Assembly (NCBI GenBank): GCA_910589195.1
Contig: CAJUTC010000020.1
Location: 1-53,866 of the forward strand
Origin: an uncultured Lachnospiraceae bacterium
GTDB taxonomy: Bacteria; Bacillota; Clostridia; Lachnospirales; Lachnospiraceae
DNA length: 53,866 nucleotides
Direction: 5' to 3'
The notes beneath the pieces were generated by a model. The model was not told where the DNA came from. It searched no databases and worked only from the letters and a program-made list of their open reading frames with translations. Positions 1-8,113 of this stretch are shown piece by piece (position 1 is the first letter of the stretch; each line of letters starts with the position of its first letter). The position numbers and the translations under genes are program-made.

Positions 1-733
1 AATATTCTAGATATTTAACAAACAATAAAATTCCCAGAAATATATATCCTGTAACCGAAAAAGCAGTAGCTATTGCCAGCACAAATACCGCAAAGCGTAT
101 CTTACTAAACTTTCCCACAAATAATTCATACCATAAAGCAAAGCATATACAATAGCTAAACATTGGCCCTTCCGCAAATATACTAATATTGCGAAGGATT
201 GATTTTCCAAAAAACCACGTTGCCTGAGCCTCATTATACAGATAAAAATAATTCTTATATTGGTTCATTATCCCCCATTGTGCTGAAACATATCCACATG
301 ATGGTACTATTTCTAAAAGACTGCCAAAGATATAGAAAAATAGAGAGCATGCACCAATAACAAACATAATATTTCTATATATTCTCAAAAAATTATTTCT
401 CAAACTATTATCAGAAAAGTATATTGTCATTAAAATAACGATTACAATCTGATTTAGAAAATAAAGCGTTATTGATGATGGTTTATTTATTATTGAAAAA
501 ACTAATTGTGCTACCACATATATAAGAAGATAGAAAGCTACATTTTTCTTCATCTGAATGCTTTTTTTCCTAAAGCATTCGAGTAAAAGTGAAGTCATCA
601 GCAATATGATTCCAACCAGTTTTACTTTTGCGCCGTTTGAACCGTTTGAACCCATAATAGAAACAACACTATAGCAATCAAGAATTACAAACAATATTGC
701 AAAATAGTCAATTACCTTTTGAATCTTTTTCAA
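1..733 (-). CDS. O-antigen polymerase/ligase-like membrane protein (partial, C-terminus outside window)
   Basis: Reading the minus strand from a TTG at 733 gives at least 244 codons without a stop, running off the window start. The protein is almost all hydrophobic: it begins MKKIQKVIDYFAILFVILD and has about six membrane-spanning stretches in the visible part, with a soluble loop around FFGKSILRNISIFAEGPMF. That loop resembles the periplasmic/extracellular loop of Wzy-type polymerases (inference; multi-membrane polymerases conserve little sequence). The TTG start is supported by GAGGGT eight bases upstream. It follows the GT2 gene by 16 bp, so it is in the same operon. Role inferred: joining repeat units of the surface polysaccharide outside the membrane. 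Confidence 0.6.
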   Translation of the reverse strand, partial: MKKIQKVIDYFAILFVILDCYSVVSIMGSNGSNGAKVKLVGIILLMTSLLLECFRKKSIQMKKNVAFYLLIYVVAQLVFSIINKPSSITLYFLNQIVIVILMTIYFSDNSLRNNFLRIYRNIMFVIGACSLFFYIFGSLLEIVPSCGYVSAQWGIMNQYKNYFYLYNEAQATWFFGKSILRNISIFAEGPMFSYCICFALWYELFVGKFSKIRFAVFVLAIATAFSVTGYIFLGILLFVKYLEY

Positions 734-749
734 TATATTACCCTCAGTT

Positions 750-1703
750 TTATAAAAGTTTGTTTAGTTTCATGTTATAGTTTGCCGGATCAATCACTTT
801 ACCATCCCTTAAGTTTTTTCCGTCATGATAAGCACGCCAAAGCAGTTTATATCTGATTTTTCTAAGTTTACCAGTGTTGTCTTTTATGTTAAGAAGCGTC
901 TGCTTCACAATTCTCATCCACAGCAACAGGCTGCCCACCCATTTCTTAATTCCATTTTCCTGGAATTTATTAATAAAGAGTAATCGGTTCCTGTACATAT
1001 AATAGTCTTTCCACCAGCTTTTTGGCTGCCGCGTCCCATTTGCCGCCGACTGATCCCTATGGTTAATCACTGCGTCTTTAATCAGTAACGCGGGAAATTT
1101 TCTTGTGACCCGGTATGTGTATTCCAGATCGTCGCCATAAATAAAAAGCCTTCCATCGGCAATTCCTACCGTCTTTACCGCTTCCTTAGAAAACAGCGGG
1201 CCCACAAACGCGTTTGCAATAATATCTGATACATCTGGGATTTCATCATAGCTATGATATAAAGGGATATCCCTCTCCAGGTATTTTGCCAAACGTTTGT
1301 GATGAAAGAGCTGGTATTGCTGCAAATCCACCCCGAAAATTAACGGGGCAAGGTAGCCTATATGCTCTTTGTTTCCTTTGTGCGCAAGCAGTTTCTCAAG
1401 GCAATCCTTCTGTGGGTAAGCGTCGGCATCCATAATCCAATACCAGTCCGGATCGTACTTGTCACGTACAAATTCCATGCCTTTTTCAAATCCGCCTGCG
1501 CCGCCAAGATTTTCCTCCAGATACAGCACGTCCACATTCGCCGCAACCAACGTTTTAATGATAGCCTTATTTTCTTCATTGCTGTTATTGTCTACAATAA
1601 CAATCTTAGCAAGGCGTAACTGCTGTTCCTGTAATGCGTCCACACACTTTTTTAGGTATTGGGCATCGTTATATGTAACTGTGATTGCTACTACTATATC
1701 CAT
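750..1703 (-). CDS. GT2 family glycosyltransferase (GlfT2/rhamnosyltransferase-like)
   Basis: About 317 aa. The N-terminus VVAITVTYNDAQYLKKCVDAL and VDNNS are the nucleotide-binding start of a GT-A fold. NLGGAGGF (residues ~65-72), DADAYP (~92-97, the metal-binding DxD region) and GDDLEYTYR (~190) match the galactofuranosyl/rhamnosyltransferase branch of GT2. It should transfer a sugar from a nucleotide donor to a lipid-linked glycan at the inner membrane face. I prefer the ATG at 1703 to the one at 1709, because AGGTGG lies seven bases before 1703 but only one before 1709. It sits between another glycosyltransferase (20 bp gap) and the polymerase-like gene. The exact sugar cannot be told. 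Confidence 0.85.
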   Translation of the reverse strand: MDIVVAITVTYNDAQYLKKCVDALQEQQLRLAKIVIVDNNSNEENKAIIKTLVAANVDVLYLEENLGGAGGFEKGMEFVRDKYDPDWYWIMDADAYPQKDCLEKLLAHKGNKEHIGYLAPLIFGVDLQQYQLFHHKRLAKYLERDIPLYHSYDEIPDVSDIIANAFVGPLFSKEAVKTVGIADGRLFIYGDDLEYTYRVTRKFPALLIKDAVINHRDQSAANGTRQPKSWWKDYYMYRNRLLFINKFQENGIKKWVGSLLLWMRIVKQTLLNIKDNTGKLRKIRYKLLWRAYHDGKNLRDGKVIDPANYNMKLNKLL

Positions 1704-1722
1704 TTTCATACCACCTAGTTCG

Positions 1723-2904
1723 TTATATGTTTCTCATCATGTCAACGTATTTTTTTCCGATTTTCACCCATGTATAATGATCCATAAAAATGCGGTAAGC
1801 GGTTTCTACCGATTTATTTGATTCATTCATTAAAGCCTCTACACATTGATTCGCAAACTCTGTTGAAGTATCCGCAACCGGGATGCTCTTACCATCCGAG
1901 TATATTGTCCCTTCTACCCCAACACTGCTTGATACGATGGGTTTTTGATAGCTGACAGCCTCAAGAAGTTTTACTTTTACTCCCCCGCCGTTTTTTAAGG
2001 GAAGCACTACCAAATCAGCAAGGTTATAATATTCGTCAACCGAATCAACCGCCCCAGTTACTACAACATTTTTTCCTGCCAGTGTCATTACCTCATAATT
2101 CGGCTCTTTGCCTACAATATAAAATTTCACATGGGAAATCCGCTTCAATATCTGCGGAAAAATATCCTTCACAAACCAAGTAACCGCTTCTATATTCGGA
2201 CCATACGACATGTTTCCCACATAGATTATGTTATGCCCTTTACGTAAAACACCTGCAGGGTTGCCTTTTGCTTCCCTTACATCAGCGCCCACTGGTATCA
2301 GAACACATTGATTTCGATCCAGAATCCCAGACGCAATCATATCTGCCATATCATTTTCCGAAACAAAGGTTACCTTTTTGATATAAAGTTTCTTGAAAAT
2401 CTTTTGTTCAAATGATTTCAGCCGGAATGAATCCATCCAATATGCAGCCTTCTTCCAGATGTTGTTCTGGCTGTCAGCAATGGTTTTATAGACCTTCCAT
2501 TCGATATTGTGCTCATTCAATATAATAGGGATTTGAAGGTCCATATTAAATAAATTCACGCACATATGGGGAAAGTCCACATTAATCCGATCAATTGCAT
2601 GTTTCCAGATACAGACCTTGATATCTTCCTGCATCTGCGCAATACATCTGGAACCCACTGTATAAGGATATTTTAAAATATTGAGTAACGCGTGCTTTTT
2701 GTTTGCCCCACGAAAATAAGGATGCACTTGCGCGCATAGCTTCCTTAGCTCATCCGCATATTTTAATTCATCTTCCTTATCATACGGATAAAACAGATAC
2801 ACTTCTTCTGTTTTTGCAACCTGTTCCAGCCGTTTATAAACGCCCAGCCGTCCGCCAGAATTTGCTGGCAGCACCGACTCTAATGTAATCCATAAAATCT
2901 TCAT
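1723..2904 (-). CDS. GT4-type glycosyltransferase
   Basis: About 393 aa with a GT-B layout. The N-terminal domain starts MKILWITLESVLPANSGGR, with the glycine-rich acceptor-side loop. The C-terminal donor domain shows IIYVGNMSYGPN and NGGGVKVKLLEAVSYQKPIV, the last being the E-x7-type donor-binding motif of GT4 retaining enzymes. The start at 2904 (with AGGA eight bases upstream) is preferred to the in-frame ATG at 2913. Role: addition of one sugar in assembly of the polysaccharide repeat unit in the cytoplasm. Part of the minus-strand polysaccharide operon; donor and acceptor are unknown. Confidence 0.85.
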   Translation of the reverse strand: MKILWITLESVLPANSGGRLGVYKRLEQVAKTEEVYLFYPYDKEDELKYADELRKLCAQVHPYFRGANKKHALLNILKYPYTVGSRCIAQMQEDIKVCIWKHAIDRINVDFPHMCVNLFNMDLQIPIILNEHNIEWKVYKTIADSQNNIWKKAAYWMDSFRLKSFEQKIFKKLYIKKVTFVSENDMADMIASGILDRNQCVLIPVGADVREAKGNPAGVLRKGHNIIYVGNMSYGPNIEAVTWFVKDIFPQILKRISHVKFYIVGKEPNYEVMTLAGKNVVVTGAVDSVDEYYNLADLVVLPLKNGGGVKVKLLEAVSYQKPIVSSSVGVEGTIYSDGKSIPVADTSTEFANQCVEALMNESNKSVETAYRIFMDHYTWVKIGKKYVDMMRNI

Positions 2905-2956
2905 TCTATTCATCCTAACAGCGGCAAAAAATCTGATTGACTGCTTTTCAAATGTT

Positions 2957-4207
2957 CTAATCCCTTGAAAAAATATCCCTGGTATAAACTTTGTCTTTTA
3001 CATCTTCCAAGCAGCTATCGTATCGGTTTGCGATAATCGCCTGGCTCTGCTTTTTGAATGCTTCCAAATCGTTTACAACCACACTTCCAAAAAATGTACT
3101 GTTATTTTCTAGTGTTGGCTCATAGATGATTACGGCAGCCCCTTTGGCCTTTATCCGCTTCATTACTCCCTGGATGGAACTCTGTCGGAAGTTATCACTA
3201 TTACTCTTCATAGCCAGACGGTAAACGCCAATGACGCAAGCCTTCTCTTCCTCCGAATTATAATCTCCTCGGTTGTAGTAGTCATAATATCCCGCCATCT
3301 TCAGAACACGGTCAGCGATAAAGTCTTTTCTTGTCCGATTGCTTTCCACAATCGCTTCAATTAGGTTCTCTGGCACATCCGCATAGTTGGCAAGAAGCTG
3401 CTTTGTATCTTTGGGAAGGCAATATCCGCCATAGCCAAAGGACGGATTATTGTAATACATCCCGATGCGTGGATCGAAGCAAACGCCATCGATGATCTGC
3501 TGTGTATTCAAACCTTTCATTTCCGCGTATGTATCAAGCTCATTAAAATAAGAAACCCGCAAGGCCAGATAGGTATTGGCAAACAACTTTACCGCTTCGG
3601 CTTCTGTAAATCCCATAAAGAGCGTGTGGATATTCTCTTTCACTGCTCCTTCCTGAAGCAATTTGGCAAAGGTATGGGCGGCTTCCACTAAATGTCCGTC
3701 ACTCCTGTCTGTGCCCAAAATAATGCGGCTTGGGAACAAGTTATCGTATAATGCCTGGCTCTCACGTAAAAATTCAGGGCTAAACATAATATTTTTGATT
3801 CCCATTTTCTCTCTTATTCCCGCCGTGTATCCTACAGGAACGGTACTTTTAATCACCATAATTGCGTCCGGGTTATGTTCCATAACCAGCTTGATTACAG
3901 TTTCTACAGCCGAAGTATCGAATTGCTGGGTTGCGGAATCATAATTTGTAGGCGCAGCAATCACCACAAAATCCGCAGCGCTATATGCTTTCCCAGCATC
4001 AAGCGTTGCCTCCAAATCCAAGTCCTTCTCAGCCAGATACATTTCGATATACTCATCCCGAATCGGTGACTTCCGGTTATTAATCTGATCTACTTTATTC
4101 TTAATAATATCAACAGCTATCACTTTATGATGCTGCGCCAAAAGCACAGCAATACTCAATCCTACATAGCCTGTACCAGCTACGGCAATCGTATATTTCT
4201 TATCCAT
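2957..4207 (-). CDS. ugd: UDP-glucose/nucleotide-sugar 6-dehydrogenase
   Basis: 416 aa. The NAD-binding motif GTGYVGLSIAVLLAQ (residues 11-25), the VVIAAPTNYD and STVPVG segments and the active-site motif GYGGYCLPKDTKQ with Cys263 are all present, as in Streptococcus HasB-type enzymes. Expected reaction: NAD-dependent oxidation of UDP-glucose to UDP-glucuronate in two steps through a thiohemiacetal on the cysteine, giving an acidic precursor for the polysaccharide. GAGGAG seven bases upstream supports the start. A 150-bp gap to the upstream glycosyltransferase stop leaves room for its own promoter. UDP-ManNAc or UDP-GalNAc dehydrogenase are less likely alternatives. Confidence 0.9.
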   Translation of the reverse strand: MDKKYTIAVAGTGYVGLSIAVLLAQHHKVIAVDIIKNKVDQINNRKSPIRDEYIEMYLAEKDLDLEATLDAGKAYSAADFVVIAAPTNYDSATQQFDTSAVETVIKLVMEHNPDAIMVIKSTVPVGYTAGIREKMGIKNIMFSPEFLRESQALYDNLFPSRIILGTDRSDGHLVEAAHTFAKLLQEGAVKENIHTLFMGFTEAEAVKLFANTYLALRVSYFNELDTYAEMKGLNTQQIIDGVCFDPRIGMYYNNPSFGYGGYCLPKDTKQLLANYADVPENLIEAIVESNRTRKDFIADRVLKMAGYYDYYNRGDYNSEEEKACVIGVYRLAMKSNSDNFRQSSIQGVMKRIKAKGAAVIIYEPTLENNSTFFGSVVVNDLEAFKKQSQAIIANRYDSCLEDVKDKVYTRDIFSRD

Positions 4208-4357
4208 TATTGGCTCCTCTCTCCCCCTGTAACATGATACAATTAATGAAACGTATTACTTATCCCCAGCCTAGCGGCTGTGGATATGATATAATATTGA
4301 GATCATAAACGGTTTTCGACCCTGGTATCATGTTTGACTTATGTTAGGGTAGATTTT
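4208..4357 (-). other. Intergenic gap with small hairpin upstream of ugd
   Basis: 150 bp between the glycosyltransferase stop and ugd. It contains the short inverted repeat CAGCC-tagc-GGCTG at about 4269-4282 and an AT-rich TATTATAT stretch near 4290-4300 on the minus strand that could be a -10 element. No convincing -35 was seen, so an internal promoter is only possible. Confidence 0.3.
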
Positions 4358-5632
4358 TTAAACGCCTAATTGTTTATAAACCGCCAGTACCTGGCTCCAT
4401 CGGAAATGCTCATACGCAAACCGGCCTGCCTGTTCCCCCATCTTAGCCGCCAATTCAGGGTGATTGAGAAGCTTATCCACATTTGCGGCAATCTGGAACG
4501 GGTCATCACTGACGATGTAATCCTTTCCCGCTTCTCCATGGATTCCTTCCGCTCCTACTGAATTGGTCACCACGGGCATGTTCATTGCCATTGCCTCCAC
4601 TATCTTCGTCTTGATTCCCGTCCCATACGCTATCGGGGCCAGAAATACAGTGGTTTTCTTTACGTATTCCCGCAAGTCATCCACCCTGCCGCAAAATATC
4701 AGCCTGCCATCATCCTGGTATTTGGCTCGCAACTTGTCGGGGCATTTCCCGATAATATAAAAATGGAATTCTGATTGGATATGGGGCAGCACTTCCTGGA
4801 TGATCATCTCAAGGGTATCCGCATTTGCTGCCACATTAAAATTTCCAAGAAATGACAACCCGGTGGGATCTTTTTCCGCGCCTATATTCTGGGAATAATA
4901 CTCATAGTCGATTCCCACTGACAAGGTCTTTGCTTTATCTGATGCCATGGCCTTATTCAGCGCGTCCCGCTCCACATCCGATGTCATAAGCGTATAATCG
5001 AACAGCTTATAATACTCCTGTTCCCACTTGGCACACCGTTTTGATTCCATCCTGAGAAACTGGTTTTTCAACGGCCCTTCCTTCAGAAGCCATACTAGCG
5101 GTTTGGGCAGCTTGTTGCTGTAACTTCCCGCAACGCTTGCCCTTGATTTCCCGGACTTGGCCTGTTTCTGGTATCTGACTGATAATAAATCATCCAAGTT
5201 GGACAACAGCAGCGCGCCGCTATTTCTAAAAGCTTGGTAGTAGACACACGTTCGAATCATTTCTGTGAAAATAACATCCGGTTTCCACTCCTTCACCAGG
5301 GTTTTGATTGCGGAATCATTCGCTTTGCTGTAATAGAATGAGCATTGAAACGGCCATTGCAAGGGTCCAAGGGTTTTCGTCAAAACATTTTTGAGCTTTT
5401 CAGCGGCGGGAACATCTTGCAATGCAGTTACATCCAAGATGTATTCCGGGACATCCGTTTGGTCCACTTTCTGGCCGTACTCTAAAAAACACATTAGTTT
5501 GATTTCATACCCATATGTATCATGCAGCTCCTTAAAATAGTGGTTTAATGACTCCTTCCTTCCGCCATCAACCGGCCACAGATACCTGCTTAAAATCGCA
5601 AGCAGTCGTTTTGGTTTCATTGTTGATTTCAT
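4358..5632 (-). CDS. GT4-type glycosyltransferase
   Basis: About 424 aa, GT-B fold. The N-terminus MKSTMKPKRLLAILSRYLWP with a following DGGRKESLNHY is the acceptor-side glycine loop. In the C-terminal half LSFLGNFNVAANADTLEMI and YGTGIKTKIVEAMAMNMPVV form the donor site. The reading frame is open back to a TTG at 5647, but the ATG at 5632 overlaps the stop of the upstream SDR gene as ATGA and has GGAG eight bases before it, so translation is probably coupled and starts here. Role: sugar transfer in polysaccharide repeat-unit assembly; specificity unknown. Confidence 0.85.
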   Translation of the reverse strand: MKSTMKPKRLLAILSRYLWPVDGGRKESLNHYFKELHDTYGYEIKLMCFLEYGQKVDQTDVPEYILDVTALQDVPAAEKLKNVLTKTLGPLQWPFQCSFYYSKANDSAIKTLVKEWKPDVIFTEMIRTCVYYQAFRNSGALLLSNLDDLLSVRYQKQAKSGKSRASVAGSYSNKLPKPLVWLLKEGPLKNQFLRMESKRCAKWEQEYYKLFDYTLMTSDVERDALNKAMASDKAKTLSVGIDYEYYSQNIGAEKDPTGLSFLGNFNVAANADTLEMIIQEVLPHIQSEFHFYIIGKCPDKLRAKYQDDGRLIFCGRVDDLREYVKKTTVFLAPIAYGTGIKTKIVEAMAMNMPVVTNSVGAEGIHGEAGKDYIVSDDPFQIAANVDKLLNHPELAAKMGEQAGRFAYEHFRWSQVLAVYKQLGV

Positions 5633-6597
5633 TGTTTCGTTCTCCAATACGCAAGCAGGTCAGCAATGGTCTGCTCCATCGGGATTTCCTGTTTCCATCC
5701 AGTATCCTTCTTAAGCTTTGTTACATCCCCTGCAATCATTTTCTCATCTGTAGGGCGGAGCAATTTGGGATCTACCGTAATCCGGAATGGGTGTCCCATT
5801 TGCTTCTCAACCATGTTCACAATATCCTTCATCTGGTAGATATGCTCAGAGGATATGTTATACGCCTCGCCTGCTGTCCCTTTTTCCGCCAGCAGCATCA
5901 AAGCACGCACCAAGTCACGCTGATCCATAATAGCCCGGTAGGTTTCCAGGTTCCCGACACGAAGCTCATACACCCCTCTTTGCTCTGCCTCAATTGCACG
6001 ATGGGTAAAGTCAGACGTTACATCATTCACTTTTCTTGTACCGGTGGAGTTGAAGATACGGGCACGGATGCAGCGGATTTGGTCATTCATGAAATATTGG
6101 AAGGATATGAGATCCTGGCCTACCTTGCTGACACCGTAAGGATGGAGAGGCTTCAGCTCAGCCGTTTCCTTCACATACACCTGGTCGCCTTCCAGCTCAT
6201 TTAAGGTTTCTCCGTATTCCGCGCTAGAGCAAGCCACCACAACCATGGGATCGTAAGATGGGTATTTCAGTTTCCTTACTTGTTTGATCGCTTCATAAAC
6301 TGCAATCGTACCGTTTACATTGGTTTCCATGGTTTCATACGGCCTGGACCATGATACGGTCGGATAGCTCTGCGCGGCCAGATGATAAATCTGCTCCGGC
6401 ATATACTCCATCATAATTGTTTCTACGGAAGGAGCATAGCGCACATCGCACTCTATCATTCGAATCCCTTTCGGGAGTTCCTTAATATCGGTAGTTGGCT
6501 TATAATATGTGCCGATAACCGATTCTCCTTTTGAATGCAGCAGCTCGATCATATGGGAGCCTACCATGCCGCCCGCGCCAGTAACCATAATATTCAT
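5629..6597 (-). CDS. GDP-mannose dehydratase/reductase-family SDR (RMD-like)
   Basis: 322 aa extended short-chain dehydrogenase. The Rossmann motif TGAGGMVGSHM is at residues 6-16; the catalytic residues are Ser124/125 (ACSSAEYG) and Tyr154-x3-Lys158 (HPYGVSKVGQD). SSAEYG, RAIMDQRDLVRAL and the C-terminal AYWRTK fit GDP-4-keto-6-deoxymannose reductases (RMD) better than GMD dehydratases, which carry a T/S-D/E pair beside the serine. Expected role: making a GDP-6-deoxy sugar for the polysaccharide. Lying directly after a heptose-kinase-like gene, it might act on a GDP-heptose (inference). The stop overlaps the downstream glycosyltransferase start by 4 bp. Confidence 0.75.
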   Translation of the reverse strand: MNIMVTGAGGMVGSHMIELLHSKGESVIGTYYKPTTDIKELPKGIRMIECDVRYAPSVETIMMEYMPEQIYHLAAQSYPTVSWSRPYETMETNVNGTIAVYEAIKQVRKLKYPSYDPMVVVACSSAEYGETLNELEGDQVYVKETAELKPLHPYGVSKVGQDLISFQYFMNDQIRCIRARIFNSTGTRKVNDVTSDFTHRAIEAEQRGVYELRVGNLETYRAIMDQRDLVRALMLLAEKGTAGEAYNISSEHIYQMKDIVNMVEKQMGHPFRITVDPKLLRPTDEKMIAGDVTKLKKDTGWKQEIPMEQTIADLLAYWRTKQ

Positions 6598-6928
6598 TGT
6601 CTTACTTTTCCTTTCTGAAACCGTATCTTTTTGAAATCGAAACTTTTTAAAATCATAATTTTTTAACCGCAGCTTTTTAAAACCATAACTTTCTGAATTC
6701 GAAAGTTTTAAAACTATTTCATTCTGGCATCATCCCCCAGCAGAGAGCATGCCAATTGCTTTATTCTAATTCTTTATTTTAATTCTTAACTCTATCCTAT
6801 CCCCATCCAAAAACTTCAGCAGTCTTACCCCTTATCCCTGCTTCAATATGTTATCCTATCCTCTTTTATCAGCCAGCCGGTTTCTTTCATGAAAGGGAGC
6901 CTTTGCTCTTTCAAAGGGAGAGTGCTTA
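6598..6928. repeat. Intergenic stretch with degenerate ~15-nt AT-rich tandem repeats
   Basis: 331 bp without a gene between the SDR and the GHMP kinase. Around 6633-6712 there are about five degenerate copies of a unit shaped GAAATCGAAACTTTTT (variants AAAATCATAATTTTTT, AAAACCATAACTTTCT, GAATTCGAAAGTTTT). Near 6885-6920 the motif CTTTCAAAGGGAG and a partial copy of it follow one another. No clear promoter or terminator was found. The purpose is unknown; slippage debris inside a variable polysaccharide locus is the simplest reading. Confidence 0.5.
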
Positions 6929-7930
6929 TTACTTGGGCTCATAGGATTCTGGCGTATAGTGAATCACTTGTGTACCGCCATTTTCAAATGTAAATGGAAT
7001 GTACAGCAGATCCTTCATCGCTTCCTTAACACCTCTTTGTTTTTCCGGCTGCACATAGAATACTAAAAAGCCACCGCCGCCTGCCCCCAGCAGTTTGCCG
7101 CCAAGGGCGCCTGCTTCCATCCCTTTTTCATACAATTCATCAATGCTATTTGTTGATACTGCCACACCTGATTTTCTCTTTAGCTTCCAGGTGAGGTCAA
7201 GAAGCCTTCCAAAGTCATCCAGATCCGTTTCTTTGTCAACCAGAATCTGCTCTGCGGCATCTACCAGCTCATACATCTGTTTCAGTGTTTCGTCCGCTTC
7301 TTTTTTCTTCCCTGTTGCATTCACTTTTTGAACATCAGATGAGAAACGGGTAAAGCCAGTAAAAAACATCATCAGGTTCTCGTTAAGCTGCTTTTTTCTC
7401 TCGGGGGAAATGATAAGAGGCAACACCTCATACCCATCCGCTCCGAAGTTGATCCGGTTAAAGCCGCCATACGCTGCAGCAATTTGATCTTGCCAGCCGC
7501 CAGCCTCCTGGCACAGTACCCGCTCTAAATAAATCGCCTGATCAGCCAATTTCTTCTTGTCCGCATAGGTTCCCTTCAGTGCGTAGAAAGCATGGAGCAT
7601 TCCAACTGCAAACGAGGAGCTGGTGCCAAGTCCGGATCGCGCTGGAAGATCTGCTTCATACATAAGCCGGATTTCATGCATGTCCAGCAGTTTCATCGCA
7701 TTTCGGATCGCCGGGTGCTGGATGTCCTCCACATGGCTTACCCGCTCTGTTTTCGAATAGGATAATTCAGATGTCCACTCAAAGAACCTGGGAAGATGCC
7801 GGACATTTACATAGCAATATTTGTCAAACGTGGTGGATAACACAGCCCCGCCGTTTTCTCTAAAAAAACTTTCCATATCAGTTCCGCCCCCAAAAAACGA
7901 CATGCGGAATGGTGTTTTTGTGATAATCAT
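6929..7930 (-). CDS. hddA: GHMP kinase, D-glycero-D-manno-heptose 7-phosphate kinase-like
   Basis: 333 aa from ATG 7930, which has AGGAG eight bases upstream and the family N-terminus MIITKTPFRMSFFGGGTD. The frame is open further upstream but the extra 48 residues do not look like protein. The ATP-binding motif PARSGLGTSSSFAVG lies at residues 96-110 and the C-terminal GHMP motif GGKLLGAGGGGFLVF near residue 285. This is the heptose/fucose-kinase-like branch of GHMP kinases, which phosphorylates heptose 7-phosphate at C1 on the way to GDP-heptose. The partners GmhA, GmhB and HddC are not in the window. A kinase for a different sugar is possible. Confidence 0.75.
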   Translation of the reverse strand: MIITKTPFRMSFFGGGTDMESFFRENGGAVLSTTFDKYCYVNVRHLPRFFEWTSELSYSKTERVSHVEDIQHPAIRNAMKLLDMHEIRLMYEADLPARSGLGTSSSFAVGMLHAFYALKGTYADKKKLADQAIYLERVLCQEAGGWQDQIAAAYGGFNRINFGADGYEVLPLIISPERKKQLNENLMMFFTGFTRFSSDVQKVNATGKKKEADETLKQMYELVDAAEQILVDKETDLDDFGRLLDLTWKLKRKSGVAVSTNSIDELYEKGMEAGALGGKLLGAGGGGFLVFYVQPEKQRGVKEAMKDLLYIPFTFENGGTQVIHYTPESYEPK

Positions 7931-8113
7931 TCGGTTTACTCCTCGTTTGTTTGTTCTTAGACACACGCTGCCGCAGTTACGGATCCTAACAAAGCCAACG
8001 GCACAACCTTTTCCGCTATACCTACCGCAAGTTCTTACGCTTGGCCTGTTCATACCAACAGAAGGTTTCCACACTCAGCCTGTCAATGGCTCGGCAAATT
8101 CTATCACTCGGTC
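7931..8113 (-). other. Leader between recombinase-like gene and kinase
   Basis: 183 bp. Just after the recombinase stop the minus strand reads openly in more than one frame, and the kinase frame is open across most of it, but the codons do not resemble either family. No terminator was seen, so transcription from the recombinase-like gene into the kinase is plausible. Confidence 0.3.

Noticed and set aside
5548..6204. 218-aa plus-strand frame opposite the SDR and glycosyltransferase
   Set aside because: It overlaps two well-supported genes, has no ribosome site and no recognisable motif.
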